The notes under the pieces: generated by a model
Seen by the model: only the letters and a program-made list of their open reading frames with translations
Told to the model about the DNA's origin: nothing
Database searches by the model: none
Shown: positions 29,291 through 39,508 of the stretch, piece by piece
Numbering within the stretch: position 1 is the first letter of the stretch
Layout of the letters: each line of letters opens with the position of its first letter
NCBI GenBank assembly: GCA_905233245.1
Contig: CAJODK010000014.1
Location: 29,637 to 93,636 of the forward strand
From: an uncultured Prevotella sp.
Lineage (GTDB): Bacteria > Bacteroidota > Bacteroidia > Bacteroidales > Bacteroidaceae
DNA: 64,000 bases
Direction of reading: 5' to 3'
Position numbers and translations under genes: made by a program

Positions 29291-30933
29291 AGACTTTGGC
29301 AGTGGTTCTGTGCTTTTTTGCTTTTGCCACCACCTTCTCTGTGATGGCCAAGAAAGGACGCGCCGTAACAAAGAAAGTAGATGAGAGAGTGTACCTGCAA
29401 CATGCTGACGAACTGTCATACGACATCTATGGTTCGCATCCCGATGCACAGTTTCTCAGAGGCAATGTAGCATTCCTACACAAAGGAATGCACCTCAATT
29501 GTGACAGTGCCTATTTCTATGAGAGCACAAACTCCTTTCAGGCTTTCGGACATGTTAAGATGCGACAGGGAGACACCCTGACACTGGTTGGGGACAGGGC
29601 GTTCTACGATGGCAATGACGAGATGGGGCATGTATATGAGAACGTTATACTGACCCACAAGAAATCAAAACTCTATTGCGATACTCTGGACTACGACAAG
29701 ATGTATGGCATAGCTGATGCCTACGGTGCCGCTGGCATAAAACTCGTGGAAGGCAAAGATGTGCTGACTGCCGATTGGGGAAGGTATTTTACTGATACAC
29801 GCCATTCCGAATTCTACTATAACGTAATACTGACTAACGACCAAGGACTGCGCATAGAAACTGACACGCTGCACTATGCCAATAACACTTCGCTGGCACA
29901 TGTATTAGGACCTTCCACCATAACATCAAAGGACAGCAAGGTAGAGACCGAAAACTCATACTACAATACCCGCACTGAGGCGTCACAACTATTCGGGCGT
30001 TCCACAGTGTGGAACGAGGGGAAAGCAATCACTGCCGACACCCTACTCCATAATGACAAGACGGGACACAACGAATGCTACGGGCAGGTGGTGTATAACG
30101 ATACTCTCAACAAAAACATACTGCTGAGCAACTATGCCATCTACAACGACAAGACTGGTATGGGATACGCCACCGACAGCGTAGTGGTAATAGACTATTC
30201 ACAGAAGGACTCACTCTGGATGCACTGTGACACCATCAGGATACGTACCTTATATATAAATACAGACTCTGTACAGAGGGAGGTGTACTGCTACAATCAT
30301 GTGAGGGCATACAGACAAGACCTGCAGGCTGTGTGCGACTCGTTGGTCATACTCTCCAGAGACTCATGCGCTACGATGTATAAAGATCCTATCGTATGGA
30401 ATAATGGCAGCCAGTTGCTGGGAGAGAAGATAAACATCTACGCCAATGACTCTACCATACGCTATGCTGAGGTATTAGGGCAGGCTCTCTCCGTAGAACG
30501 AGTCAATGCTGACACCACACGATATAATCAGGTAGCATCCAGGAACATGTACGCCTACTTTAGAGATGGTAAACTTAGAGAGAACTGGTCTATAGGCAAT
30601 GTGATGGTAGTGTATTACCCCGTAGAAGAAAGTGATACAACCATCATTGGCCTCAACTACACCGAAACAGACACCCTAAAAATGTATGTCTCGCCACAGC
30701 GACGACTGGAGAAACTCTGGATGAGTGCCAGCACAGGTACATTATATCCTATCACGCAAGCTCCGCCAGAGAAACATCGACTGCCTTCCTTTGCATGGTT
30801 TGACTATATACGCCCTGTCAGCAAAGATGACATCTTTGTATGGAGGCCAAAGGCAAGGGGTACGGAACTAAAACAAGAAAAGAGACGCGAACCGCCAAAG
30901 CGCAAAAATGGACATAATACAACTGCTCCCTGA
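29278..30933 (+). CDS. OstA/LptA-like outer-membrane biogenesis protein
   Basis: Signal-bearing 551-residue protein (VVLCFFAFATTFSVMA) made largely of repeating beta-strand units with the OstA pattern: LRGNVAFLHKGMHLNCDSAYFYESTNSFQAFGHVKM, then YENVILTHKKSKLYCDTLDY and further copies. OstA_2-type domains bind and pass lipopolysaccharide across the periplasm. It overlaps surA-like by 13 bases and mutL by 26. The C-terminal tail is Lys/Arg-rich (KQEKRREPPKRKN). LptA-like role inferred from fold and context. Confidence 0.85.
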   Translation: MGEIKTLAVVLCFFAFATTFSVMAKKGRAVTKKVDERVYLQHADELSYDIYGSHPDAQFLRGNVAFLHKGMHLNCDSAYFYESTNSFQAFGHVKMRQGDTLTLVGDRAFYDGNDEMGHVYENVILTHKKSKLYCDTLDYDKMYGIADAYGAAGIKLVEGKDVLTADWGRYFTDTRHSEFYYNVILTNDQGLRIETDTLHYANNTSLAHVLGPSTITSKDSKVETENSYYNTRTEASQLFGRSTVWNEGKAITADTLLHNDKTGHNECYGQVVYNDTLNKNILLSNYAIYNDKTGMGYATDSVVVIDYSQKDSLWMHCDTIRIRTLYINTDSVQREVYCYNHVRAYRQDLQAVCDSLVILSRDSCATMYKDPIVWNNGSQLLGEKINIYANDSTIRYAEVLGQALSVERVNADTTRYNQVASRNMYAYFRDGKLRENWSIGNVMVVYYPVEESDTTIIGLNYTETDTLKMYVSPQRRLEKLWMSASTGTLYPITQAPPEKHRLPSFAWFDYIRPVSKDDIFVWRPKARGTELKQEKRREPPKRKNGHNTTAP

Positions 30934-32689
30934 CTCGGTAGCCAATCAGATAGCAGCAGGCGAGGTAATACAGCGACCTGCTTCTGTCATCAAGGAACTG
31001 ATGGAGAATGCTATCGATGCCGGAGCCACACACATACAAGTGCTGGTCAGCGATGCTGGCAAGTCGTCAATACAGGTTATTGACGATGGTTGTGGCATGT
31101 CGGATACAGACGCCCGCCTATCTTTTGAGCGTCATGCCACATCCAAGATACGCCAAGCTATGGACCTCTTCTCCCTTCATACGATGGGTTTCCGCGGTGA
31201 AGCTCTGGCAAGTATAGCTGCAGTAGCACAGGTGACGCTACAAACACGCAGAAAGGACGACGAAGTAGGTACGAGGATACGCATAGATGGTTCGCAGATT
31301 GTGGAGCAGGATGTTGTGTCATGTCCTGCAGGCTGCAACTTCCTCATTGAAAACTTATTCTTTAATATCCCTGCACGCAGGAAATTCCTCAAGTCTAACG
31401 CTACGGAGATGAGCAATATCATGCAAGCGTTTGAACGTATCGTGCTGGTATATCCTGAGATAAATTTCTCACTGTACAGCAATGGACAAGAAGTTCTCAA
31501 TCTCTTGGCCACTAATTTCCATCACCGCATCTTAGATGTCTTTGGCAAGAAGCTCAATCAGCAACTTCTCACCGTAGAGGCGGAAACTTCGGTATGCAAG
31601 ATTTCTGGTTTCGTTGGCAAACCAGAGTCTGCACGCAAGAAAGGTTGCCATCAATACTTCTTTGTCAACGGCAGATACATGAAGCACCCATACTTCCATA
31701 AGGCTGTCATAACGGCTTTTGACCGTCTGCTACCTGATGGCGAGCAGGTTTCATACTTCATACACTTCAATGTGAATCCTGAGGATATTGACGTCAATAT
31801 ACATCCAGTAAAAACAGAGATAAAATTTGAGAACGAACAGGTCATCTGGCAAATTCTGATGGCAGCAGTTCGCGATGCAGTGGGTAAGTTCTCTGAGGTA
31901 ACCTCACTGGATTTTGACGTGGAGGGGAGGCCCAACATTCCCGTTTTCAATGCAAACAGTAACGGAAATACAAGTGTTAAAGTTCCGCGTATAGATTTCA
32001 ATCCTACATATAACCCCTTCTCTGAAAAGCACCGTCCAGCAAAGGGCTGGGAGGAACTATTTCCTAATAAGGAAACGGCACCTAAACAGAACAATCTCTT
32101 TACCACAGAGGCATCTGCTACCATAAATACGGAAGCACCTCTGCAGCACCAAGCAAAATATATTATCATATCACAGAATGACGGCGTGATGATAATAGAC
32201 CAGCACAGGGCAAGTATGCGAGTACTATACGATGAGTACATGAGGAATTTCCAGAATCATACCTCACACACGCAAAAAGTCCTGTTCCCTGAGGTAGTGC
32301 AGTTTCCACCGTCATACGCATCCTCTTTGGATGAAATCCTCACCGAACTACGTACTCTTGGATTTGATATCACTCCTCTCGGCGGAGGTAACTATAGCGT
32401 GGCAGGCATTCCGTCTGGACTTGGCGGACTGGATGCGGTAAGCCTCGTAGGTGACCTCGTAACCGAGGCCTTCGAACAAGGATTAGGAGCCTCCGAACAG
32501 ATACACTCTATTATAGCACTCGGTTTGGCGCGTCGCGCAGCTGTCCCCTATGGCGAAATTCTCGATGATTCTGCTATGAAACAACTGCTTACACAACTGT
32601 CAGGATGCGAGAACATGCGCTACACACCTGATGGCAAAAAAATTATGAATCTCATTAGAGATGATGAGATAGAACACTCTTTGTGTTAA
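30908..32689 (+). CDS. mutL: DNA mismatch repair protein MutL
   Basis: GHKL ATPase that couples MutS mismatch recognition to downstream repair. N-terminal motifs NQIAAGEV, ELMENAIDAGA, DDGCGM and TMGFRGEALASIAAVA are intact. The C-terminal dimerisation domain has IIDQHRASMRVLYDEY where endonuclease-type MutL proteins have DQHAxxE, so nicking activity is not supported by the motif. 593 residues. A low-complexity Asn/Ser tract (NANSNGNTS) lies in the linker. In a genome so rich in simple repeats, mismatch repair status is directly relevant to array stability. Confidence 0.96.
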   Translation: MDIIQLLPDSVANQIAAGEVIQRPASVIKELMENAIDAGATHIQVLVSDAGKSSIQVIDDGCGMSDTDARLSFERHATSKIRQAMDLFSLHTMGFRGEALASIAAVAQVTLQTRRKDDEVGTRIRIDGSQIVEQDVVSCPAGCNFLIENLFFNIPARRKFLKSNATEMSNIMQAFERIVLVYPEINFSLYSNGQEVLNLLATNFHHRILDVFGKKLNQQLLTVEAETSVCKISGFVGKPESARKKGCHQYFFVNGRYMKHPYFHKAVITAFDRLLPDGEQVSYFIHFNVNPEDIDVNIHPVKTEIKFENEQVIWQILMAAVRDAVGKFSEVTSLDFDVEGRPNIPVFNANSNGNTSVKVPRIDFNPTYNPFSEKHRPAKGWEELFPNKETAPKQNNLFTTEASATINTEAPLQHQAKYIIISQNDGVMIIDQHRASMRVLYDEYMRNFQNHTSHTQKVLFPEVVQFPPSYASSLDEILTELRTLGFDITPLGGGNYSVAGIPSGLGGLDAVSLVGDLVTEAFEQGLGASEQIHSIIALGLARRAAVPYGEILDDSAMKQLLTQLSGCENMRYTPDGKKIMNLIRDDEIEHSLC

Positions 32690-32710
32690 TAAACACTAAA
32701 AAGAGAAAAT

Positions 32711-32772
32711 CTTTCAACTTTCAACTTTCATCTTTCAACTTTTCTTTGTACCTTTGCACTCGCTTTCGTAAA
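32711..32772 (+). promoter_or_regulatory. Heptamer array plus promoter cassette of the tRNA-Val pair
   Basis: TTTCAAC-type units at 32711-32740 and TACCTTTG at 32749-32756. Nearly identical to 16167-16228. Confidence 0.85.
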
Positions 32773-32781
32773 AATGCGAAA

Positions 32782-32856
32782 GGGCGTTTAGCTCAGCTGG
32801 TTTAGAGCATCTGCCTTACAAGCAGAGGGTCGGCGGTTCGAATCCGTCAACGCCCA
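32782..32856 (+). tRNA. tRNA-Val (anticodon TAC), copy 1
   Basis: Acceptor GGGCGTT / AACGCCC, anticodon stem TCTGC / GCAGA with loop CTTACAA (anticodon TAC), T-arm GGCGG TTCGAAT CCGTC, discriminator A. The following CCA at 32857-32859 is encoded in the DNA. Confidence 0.95.
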
Positions 32857-32869
32857 CCACCCCACACTG

Positions 32870-32944
32870 GGGCGTTTAGCTCAGCTGGTTTAGAGCATCT
32901 GCCTTACAAGCAGAGGGTCGGCGGTTCGAATCCGTCAACGCCCA
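32870..32944 (+). tRNA. tRNA-Val (anticodon TAC), copy 2
   Basis: Identical to copy 1 over its 75 bases, 13 bases downstream. No CCA is encoded after this copy. Tandem duplication. Confidence 0.95.
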
Positions 32945-32966
32945 CTTTTCTCTCTCTCTAACTCTT

Positions 32967-33004
32967 TAACCCCGTGGTCATCTCCCTTTCTGACTGCGGG
33001 GTTA
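32967..33004 (+). terminator. Terminator-like hairpin after the tRNA-Val pair
   Basis: TAACCCCGTGGTCA / TGACTGCGGGGTTA, one wobble position; the following T tract is weak (TACTTTA). Confidence 0.7.
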
Positions 33005-33038
33005 TACTTTAAAAGAGACGACTAATTCTTCAATAGAA

Positions 33039-34364
33039 ATGAATATAGCAGTAGCAGGAACAGGTTACGTAGGTCTGAGTATTGCCACATTGTTGGCACA
33101 GAAGAACCACGTGGTAGCAGTTGATGTAGTACCAGAGAAGGTGCGACTCATCAACGATCGCAAATCTCCTATTCAGGATGAGTATATCGAAAAATACCTT
33201 GCAGAGAAGCAGTTGGATCTCACTGCCACTCTTGATGGCGCTTCAGCATATCGGGATGCAGATTTCGTTGTCATTGCAGCCCCTACGAACTATGATCCTC
33301 ACAAGAATTTCTTTGATACCAGTCACGTAGAAGAGGTAATTGACCTCGTCCTTAGCGTCAATCCCGATGCTGTGATGGTCATCAAGAGTACTATTCCTGT
33401 GGGCTATACTCGTAATCTCTACGTACGATATGCTGCCAATGGCGTAAAACGTTTTAATCTGCTTTTCTCCCCAGAATTTCTTCGCGAGAGCAAGGCTCTG
33501 TACGACAATCTCTATCCCAGTCGCATTATTGTCGGCAGTCCAAAGATAATAGGACGTCCAGAGTTTGCAGAAGAGGATAATGCTATCAAACAGGTTACCG
33601 ATGTGAATTTCCTGCAGCAGAAGGCTAAAGAATTTGCTGCGCTCCTACAAGAAGGAGCTCTCAAACCTGACATCGACACTCTCTTCATGGGCATGAAGGA
33701 AGCAGAAGCTGTAAAACTTTTTGCCAACACATATCTGGCTCTACGTGTCAGCTACTTCAACGAGCTAGACACTTACGCAGAGGTAAAGGGCCTCGACACA
33801 CAAGCTATAATAGAGGGCGTTGGACTTGACCCACGCATTGGCACCCACTACAATAATCCATCATTCGGCTACGGCGGTTACTGTCTGCCTAAGGATACTA
33901 AACAATTGCTCGCCAACTATGCTGACGTACCAGAAGATCTTATACGCGCTATCGTGGAGAGCAACCGCACCCGTAAGGATTTTATCGCTGACCAAGTTCT
34001 CAGGATGGCTGGTTACTATGACTATACAAAGAATAATCAGTATCAGTCTGCACGCACCTCTGACCAGACAGTTCTTTCTACTCCTGTCATTGGTGTATAT
34101 CGTCTTACAATGAAGAGTAACAGTGATAATTTCCGTCAAAGCGCCATACAGGGTATCATGAAACGTATCAAGGCCAAAGGCGCTCAGGTTATCATCTACG
34201 AGCCCACCCTAGCTGATGGCGATACATTCTTTGGTTCCCTTATTGTCAACGACCTCTCACAATTTAAGGCTCAGAGTAAAGCTATTATAGCAAATCGCTA
34301 CGACAGCTGTCTGGATGATGTCAAGGACAAGGTTTATACCCGTGATATTTTTAAGCGTGACTAG
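33039..34364 (+). CDS. ugd: UDP-glucose/nucleotide-sugar 6-dehydrogenase
   Basis: NAD-dependent oxidation of a UDP-sugar to the uronate for surface polysaccharide. Rossmann motif [10 protein letters not shown] at the N-terminus, SPEFLRES, the central helix with [18 protein letters not shown], and the catalytic Cys in [14 protein letters not shown] (about residue 284). 441 residues. The precise sugar could be UDP-glucose or an N-acetyl hexosamine derivative; the first is commonest. The 3' end overlaps the convergent helicase gene by 14 bases. Confidence 0.9.
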   Translation: MNIAVAGTGYVGLSIATLLAQKNHVVAVDVVPEKVRLINDRKSPIQDEYIEKYLAEKQLDLTATLDGASAYRDADFVVIAAPTNYDPHKNFFDTSHVEEVIDLVLSVNPDAVMVIKSTIPVGYTRNLYVRYAANGVKRFNLLFSPEFLRESKALYDNLYPSRIIVGSPKIIGRPEFAEEDNAIKQVTDVNFLQQKAKEFAALLQEGALKPDIDTLFMGMKEAEAVKLFANTYLALRVSYFNELDTYAEVKGLDTQAIIEGVGLDPRIGTHYNNPSFGYGGYCLPKDTKQLLANYADVPEDLIRAIVESNRTRKDFIADQVLRMAGYYDYTKNNQYQSARTSDQTVLSTPVIGVYRLTMKSNSDNFRQSAIQGIMKRIKAKGAQVIIYEPTLADGDTFFGSLIVNDLSQFKAQSKAIIANRYDSCLDDVKDKVYTRDIFKRD

Positions 34365-37194
34365 CGCAATACTCTATTAACGAACGAAATACAGGAGCTT
34401 GGGAGATTATCTGTGGATTACCTACGATAATCTCCTTTTTACGTGCTCTTGTCAAAGCGACATTCAGGCGACGGTCAATAATGTCACCCGTGATAGGGTC
34501 TTCATAAGTGGCTGAGGTAAGGAACTTCAACTGATATGGGTATTTTACCGTAAAACCATATATTATAACATCACGTTGAGAACCCTGATAACGCTCCACC
34601 GTATCTATTGTAATACTCCGATATTCCTCTCTCAGGGCATTGCGCACTGCGGCTATCTGACTACGATAAGGTACTATCACACCTACTGTCTGTAGCGGGT
34701 CAAAGTTCTTCCCATATTCCTCTATTACTTTTTCCACCTCCTGAGCTATGATACGTGCTTCTGTAATATTTATCTTATCAGATGAAGACTGTTCGGTATC
34801 TGTTACAGGTATAAATTTCACACGCGGTTCATCGATGAGCTCCTGCTGATGAGGAAGTCCAGCAATGTCCAACTTCCCTCCGTAGAATGCATGATTAGGA
34901 AAGTCTGCAATATCCTCATGCATACGACCTTGATGAGAGAGGAAGAAATAAGGAACAAGATTATTGTACATCCTCTCAAAAAAAGAATTACGACAGTCTG
35001 TGAGACCGATGTCTATAAGGCATTGCTCTGTCACACGTGAGTCCTCTTCCGTTTGCTGCACTACAGCTGGCAACTGCTTATGGTCGCCTATAAGCACGAT
35101 TTTTTCTATGCTCACCTTTATGCCATCACTTGCAGAGAGAAGTCCCAATAGTTGGGGTTCTAGTATCTGTGACGCTTCATCAATGATAGCGAGTTCGAAA
35201 TTCTTGAGAGCAAATAGAGAAATGGAGGAGGATGTAACTGCTGTCGTAGTACCAACGAATATACGAGTATCTGCTATGAGTTGCTGTATTTCTCCCACAT
35301 TATTACATGACTTTGTCTTTTCTTCGAGCAGATAGTCACGATATGCCTTTTCGCATGACAATGGCGAACCGATGCGTATAAAATCAAGACTTTCCTCTAC
35401 CAATTTCGAGCATATCTCATCTACGGCACGATTGGTGTAGGCCATCAGCAAGACCGAACCACCCTGAAGGAGTTGTTCACGAAGGATATTGAGGAGTCCG
35501 AAAGATGTCTTTCCCGTCCCAGGAGGTCCCATCACTAGGTATAGGTCTTTAGCCTGCACAGCACCAAGCACCAAATCGTTAAATTGGCCGTAATCGCCCT
35601 TTATCTCACGGGTGGTGTCAAATTCTGGTTTCCTCTGACTCAGTATCAATGCCTTGCGATGTGCTGGTGCAGAAAGAAATCTATGCAGAGAACGAAATAG
35701 CGATGTGGTGGATGACTCGTAGAAATCATGTTCTATAGCGTAATGGCTGTCAGCGAAAGCCTTCGAATCTGTTTGAGGCGAGCGTAACCTTATTATAATC
35801 TCTGAAGAAATCTCCTCTATCGTTCCTCTGTGCACTATCGCCTTGCGAATATCTGGCTCTGTGTTTTCTTTGTAAGCGTATAGAGTGACGATATCACCAG
35901 GACGGAAGTTATGAGAAGTCAGAGGTACAAGATGAGAGTCTGGTAGTGAGAGTCTCACCTTCGTTATTGTACCTTCTTCCTCTATGAATTCCTCTATATG
36001 GAGTTGGTGTATTATACTGCCAGATGCAAGTTTATCTTCGAGCGAGGTATGCCATTTCGCAGCAAAACCCGTATTCTCCTCTTTTTCGTTCTGGCGCACC
36101 ATCTTAGACATCTCATGCTCCTTTGCTACAAAACGGAGCATACGTAGGAAATAGGCCTGTTCGAGTTGGCTGGCAGTCTGTATAGGCAATAGCACTCGTT
36201 CTATCTCTGGCTTCACCCACGTCTGCCAGAAACGATCGCTTATTGGTTTTCTGCGTAATTGCTCTGGTTTCATTGTAAGAAGCACCTCTGCTCCACCCGC
36301 CGCATACGACATCTCGAGATAGGCTATTTGATTACGCAGCATTACGGCGCGATGCAACAATTCTGGGTCGCTGTCAAGTTTTACCAGTCCGTTCTTATAC
36401 TTCGAATAAAGCAGATAGGACTCTATGGCATCCCCACCCTTATAACCGTATTTCAGCATTGCCCGGTACAAGAGCATCTGCACATAGTGTTTCTCAAGAT
36501 AGATAGGCGTATCTGCGTCTTTCTGTGGGCTCCGAGTTTGCTCGCCTGAGCACCCACTGGAGCGCAAGAAGCCTCCCTTTCCTGATTTCTGTTCTATCAA
36601 TACACTGTAATCACTCTGCAGATAGTCCATACGTCCTTGCAGTCCCAGCATCTCACAGAAGAAAGAAGGTTCGAGGAGCACCTCTGAAGTATCAAATGCA
36701 GATAGAAGATTGTGGATGTTCTCTCTCTGTTGCTGAGCCTCTCGATGAAATGCTCCTCGCTCCATCGTTGAGAATGCGACAGCCATATCAAGAGCATTCT
36801 CATGGAAGAATTTCTTTATGCTGTCAGCGTAATCCACCCTTTGTCCATGCACCTCCTCATCCAGAAACTGCGAGACAAGATTACCCAGATGTATTGCCTT
36901 CGTAGGAGGTACGGTCTTCAGTTTATGAAGCAGTGAGATATAAGGTGTGTCGGCATACGACTCAAAGCACGTTGCAATGGTCGTAATGTCAACGAGGTAG
37001 TCAGGTTGATATATTATCATATCATCAACCACATTAATGGTATCACCCTCCTTCAGCAGGCGGGTGATACCACTATACTTTTCTGGTATTGCCACACTGA
37101 CCTCACGTCCCTCGGCATCGTGACCGCATATAGTCGCAAGGTCAAAGTGACTTACTATAACATCATGCAAGTATTGCATCTGCCAGTGCCTCAA
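34351..37194 (-). CDS. Dna2-like nuclease-helicase fusion
   Basis: A 947-residue protein joining a PD-(D/E)XK nuclease to a superfamily 1 helicase. The nuclease motif is [18 protein letters not shown]...[10 protein letters not shown] (Asp near 190, Glu 201, Lys 203). The helicase has Walker [12 protein letters not shown] (about 553), motif [16 protein letters not shown], motif [16 protein letters not shown], and C-terminal [18 protein letters not shown] and [16 protein letters not shown]. This order matches Dna2. Just after the nuclease motif, residues about 210-228 ([16 protein letters not shown]) come from a dispersed DNA element. Start at 37194 or 37179 (MQYLHDVIV). It overlaps the flavodiiron gene end by up to 32 bases. 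Confidence 0.87.
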   Translation of the reverse strand: MRHWQMQYLHDVIVSHFDLATICGHDAEGREVSVAIPEKYSGITRLLKEGDTINVVDDMIIYQPDYLVDITTIATCFESYADTPYISLLHKLKTVPPTKAIHLGNLVSQFLDEEVHGQRVDYADSIKKFFHENALDMAVAFSTMERGAFHREAQQQRENIHNLLSAFDTSEVLLEPSFFCEMLGLQGRMDYLQSDYSVLIEQKSGKGGFLRSSGCSGEQTRSPQKDADTPIYLEKHYVQMLLYRAMLKYGYKGGDAIESYLLYSKYKNGLVKLDSDPELLHRAVMLRNQIAYLEMSYAAGGAEVLLTMKPEQLRRKPISDRFWQTWVKPEIERVLLPIQTASQLEQAYFLRMLRFVAKEHEMSKMVRQNEKEENTGFAAKWHTSLEDKLASGSIIHQLHIEEFIEEEGTITKVRLSLPDSHLVPLTSHNFRPGDIVTLYAYKENTEPDIRKAIVHRGTIEEISSEIIIRLRSPQTDSKAFADSHYAIEHDFYESSTTSLFRSLHRFLSAPAHRKALILSQRKPEFDTTREIKGDYGQFNDLVLGAVQAKDLYLVMGPPGTGKTSFGLLNILREQLLQGGSVLLMAYTNRAVDEICSKLVEESLDFIRIGSPLSCEKAYRDYLLEEKTKSCNNVGEIQQLIADTRIFVGTTTAVTSSSISLFALKNFELAIIDEASQILEPQLLGLLSASDGIKVSIEKIVLIGDHKQLPAVVQQTEEDSRVTEQCLIDIGLTDCRNSFFERMYNNLVPYFFLSHQGRMHEDIADFPNHAFYGGKLDIAGLPHQQELIDEPRVKFIPVTDTEQSSSDKINITEARIIAQEVEKVIEEYGKNFDPLQTVGVIVPYRSQIAAVRNALREEYRSITIDTVERYQGSQRDVIIYGFTVKYPYQLKFLTSATYEDPITGDIIDRRLNVALTRARKKEIIVGNPQIISQAPVFRSLIEYCASHA
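36526..36569. repeat. GTGCTCAGGCG element inside the helicase gene
   Basis: Read on the reverse strand: TTGCGCTCCAGTGGGTGCTC AGGCGAGCA. The core TGCTC AGGC GAGCA is a hairpin. It matches 63117-63158 and 63728-63770 closely and is in frame here. Confidence 0.8.
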
Positions 37195-38326
37195 GAGCAG
37201 GGATGTCCGTATCCTTCATCCTACCACGCAGAGTGACTATATCACCCTTGATGGTGACATTCTTCATCTCCTCTATCATCTGTTTCATCACACGACCAGC
37301 GGATGGTGCCCACGAACCATTCTCTATGAGTGCCACTTCACGATTCTGCCATGCCTTAATCTGTAGGTGGTGTATGAAGTCATACATTGGAGGGAAGAGT
37401 CCGGCATCGTATGAAGAAGCAGCGAGCACCACCTTGCCATACTTGAAGGCGTCCTCGATACCCTCTGCCTGGTCTTCACGACAAAGGTCACTGACAGCCA
37501 CTTTCTTACATCCCTTACCTTTGAGGATAGCAGCCAGGAGTTCTGCCGCTTCCTTGGTGCAACCATGAATAGAAGCATAGGCAATGAACACTCCCTCTGC
37601 CTCTACACCGTATGCACTCCAGATGTTGTAAAGACGCAGGGCCTCCGCCATAGCCTCACCCTTAAGGATAGGTCCGTGCAGAGGACATATCTGCTCTATG
37701 TCAATGGCAGCAATCTTCTTGAGTAACGCAGTTACGGGAGCACCATACTTACCACATATATTAAAGTAATAGCGACGCGCCTCACATGCCCAGTCGTCTG
37801 GGTCTGCTTCGCGAACGCCAAACTTACCAAAGGCGTCAGCAGAGAAGAGCACCTTGTCTGTCTGGTCATAGCTAGCCATCACCTCTGGCCAGTGTACCAT
37901 TGGTGCCATGACAAACTGCAGTGTGTGCTTACCCAGTGACAGTGTATCACCCTCTTTCACCGTCATCACACTGTCCATAATGCTCTCGTCGGTGAAATAT
38001 AGGGGTATCATTGACGCCGCCTTGCCTGTGCATACTATCTTAATCTCGGGGTAAAGTTGCTTCACCTGAGCGATACCACTTGCATGATCGGGCTCTATAT
38101 GGTGCACCACGAGGTAGTCGGGCTTTCTGTCGCCCAGAGCCTTCTTGAGATTCTCAAACCATAACATCATAGTGCGCTGATCAGAGGTATCCATGATGGC
38201 TATCTTCTCATCATTGATGAGATATGAGTTATAGCACATGCCTTCTGGCAGTTCATACTGTGACTCGAAGAGTGTCAGGTCCTTGTCATCCTGACCAATG
38301 TAGATAATGTCGTTTGTAATGTTCAT
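37163..38326 (-). CDS. Flavodiiron protein (A-type flavoprotein)
   Basis: Cytoplasmic O2- or NO-reducing enzyme of anaerobes. The N-terminal beta-lactamase-like diiron domain has the ligand motif HHIEPDH (HxExDH) near residue 78, further His at VMAPMVHWPEV and CPLHGPIL, and the C-terminal flavodoxin domain starts near 250 (VFIAYASIHGCTKEAAELLA, SYDAGLFPPMYDFI). No rubredoxin domain is fused. 387 residues. It shares a TAATG stop/start with the upstream alcohol dehydrogenase, consistent with an oxidative-stress/redox operon. Oxygen detoxification is the likely role. Confidence 0.93.
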   Translation of the reverse strand: MNITNDIIYIGQDDKDLTLFESQYELPEGMCYNSYLINDEKIAIMDTSDQRTMMLWFENLKKALGDRKPDYLVVHHIEPDHASGIAQVKQLYPEIKIVCTGKAASMIPLYFTDESIMDSVMTVKEGDTLSLGKHTLQFVMAPMVHWPEVMASYDQTDKVLFSADAFGKFGVREADPDDWACEARRYYFNICGKYGAPVTALLKKIAAIDIEQICPLHGPILKGEAMAEALRLYNIWSAYGVEAEGVFIAYASIHGCTKEAAELLAAILKGKGCKKVAVSDLCREDQAEGIEDAFKYGKVVLAASSYDAGLFPPMYDFIHHLQIKAWQNREVALIENGSWAPSAGRVMKQMIEEMKNVTIKGDIVTLRGRMKDTDIPALEALADAILA

Positions 38327-39498
38327 TATTTTGCTAAATTAAGTATTTCTGTTGTTATATCTGCTGTGAGGGGATAGAAAGTACCAAACTTCTCACCCTT
38401 GTTCTTGTGTAGATTTTTCGCAAACAGTGGTATTGCCTCATCAATCTCCTCCTTCGTAAGGTTTGGCAGGAGTTCTCCCAAAGTGACGGGCAGTTTGAGG
38501 TCGTCATGCAGGAACTGCTTGAAGAGACGAATGCCTTCCTTTGCATCAGCTACTCCAAACACTCTCTCAGCAAACTGCTGGATACGAGCAGGGTGGTGGT
38601 CAGCCATATAGAGCATATAGGCAGGAGTCACAACGGCAAGTCCTGCACCGTGAGTAACGTCATACATAGCACTAATTTCGTGTTCTATCTGGTGTCCAGC
38701 CCAGTCTTCCTCTCTGCCTATGCCACATGTGCCATTATGGGCTATCGTACTGCTCCACATTATATTGGCACGAGCATCATAGTCCTGCGGGTTCTTCATC
38801 ACCTTGCGAGCCTCGTTGATGATGGCTATGATGATACCCTCGCATAGGCGGTCACTAATCTCCACGTTCTCTGTATTAGAGAAGTATCGTTCCAGGATAT
38901 GTACTATCATATCGCATATTCCCGATGCCGTATGCCATGCAGGCAAAGTCATAGTGAGTTCGGGGTTCATTACTGCAAACTTAGGACGAAGTAGCATTGG
39001 TTCCTTGATACCCAGTTTCTGTCCTGTCTCAGTATTGGTAATTACTGAATTTCCCGAGCCCTCAGAACCTGCAGCAGGAATGGTGAGCACCACACCCACA
39101 GACATAGCCTTCGTAATCTTTGCCTTGCCTATATAGTAGTCCCAGAAATCGCCTTCATAGTCCACAGCCACTGCAATTGCCTTAGCCGTATCTATCACAC
39201 TGCCGCCTCCTACAGGCAGAAGGAAGTCCACCTTCTCTTCGCGTGCCAACTTGATGCCTTCACGCACCTTCTTTTCCGTGGGGTTTGGCTGTATACCGGA
39301 AATCTCCACATAATCTATGTCTGCCTCTTTCAGCGAAGCCTGCACTCGTTCTATAAGTCCACTCTTCACAGCGCTTCCGCCCCCGTAGAGTATCATCACC
39401 TTCTTGGCTCCGAATTGCTTAGCCAGTGCGCCTGTCTGTTTCTCTGTCTCTTTGCCAAACACAAATTGTGTTGGCGAATAAAATGTGAAATCTAACAT
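38326..39498 (-). CDS. Iron-containing alcohol dehydrogenase (BdhA/YqhD type)
   Basis: NAD(P)H-dependent aldehyde/alcohol oxidoreductase. Begins MLDFTFYSPTQFVFGKETEK, cofactor motif LPVGGGSVIDTAKAIA, and metal ligands in MNPELTMTLPAWHTASGICDMIVHILE and GREEDWAGHQIEHEISAMYDVTHGAGLA (two His in HQIEHE and one in THGAG). 390 residues. YqhD-like enzymes prefer NADPH, but the cofactor cannot be fixed here. Located 10 bases after the lyase gene and fused by TAATG to the flavodiiron gene. Confidence 0.92.
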   Translation of the reverse strand: MLDFTFYSPTQFVFGKETEKQTGALAKQFGAKKVMILYGGGSAVKSGLIERVQASLKEADIDYVEISGIQPNPTEKKVREGIKLAREEKVDFLLPVGGGSVIDTAKAIAVAVDYEGDFWDYYIGKAKITKAMSVGVVLTIPAAGSEGSGNSVITNTETGQKLGIKEPMLLRPKFAVMNPELTMTLPAWHTASGICDMIVHILERYFSNTENVEISDRLCEGIIIAIINEARKVMKNPQDYDARANIMWSSTIAHNGTCGIGREEDWAGHQIEHEISAMYDVTHGAGLAVVTPAYMLYMADHHPARIQQFAERVFGVADAKEGIRLFKQFLHDDLKLPVTLGELLPNLTKEEIDEAIPLFAKNLHKNKGEKFGTFYPLTADITTEILNLAK

Positions 39499-39508
39499 AG
39501 TACCTTTC

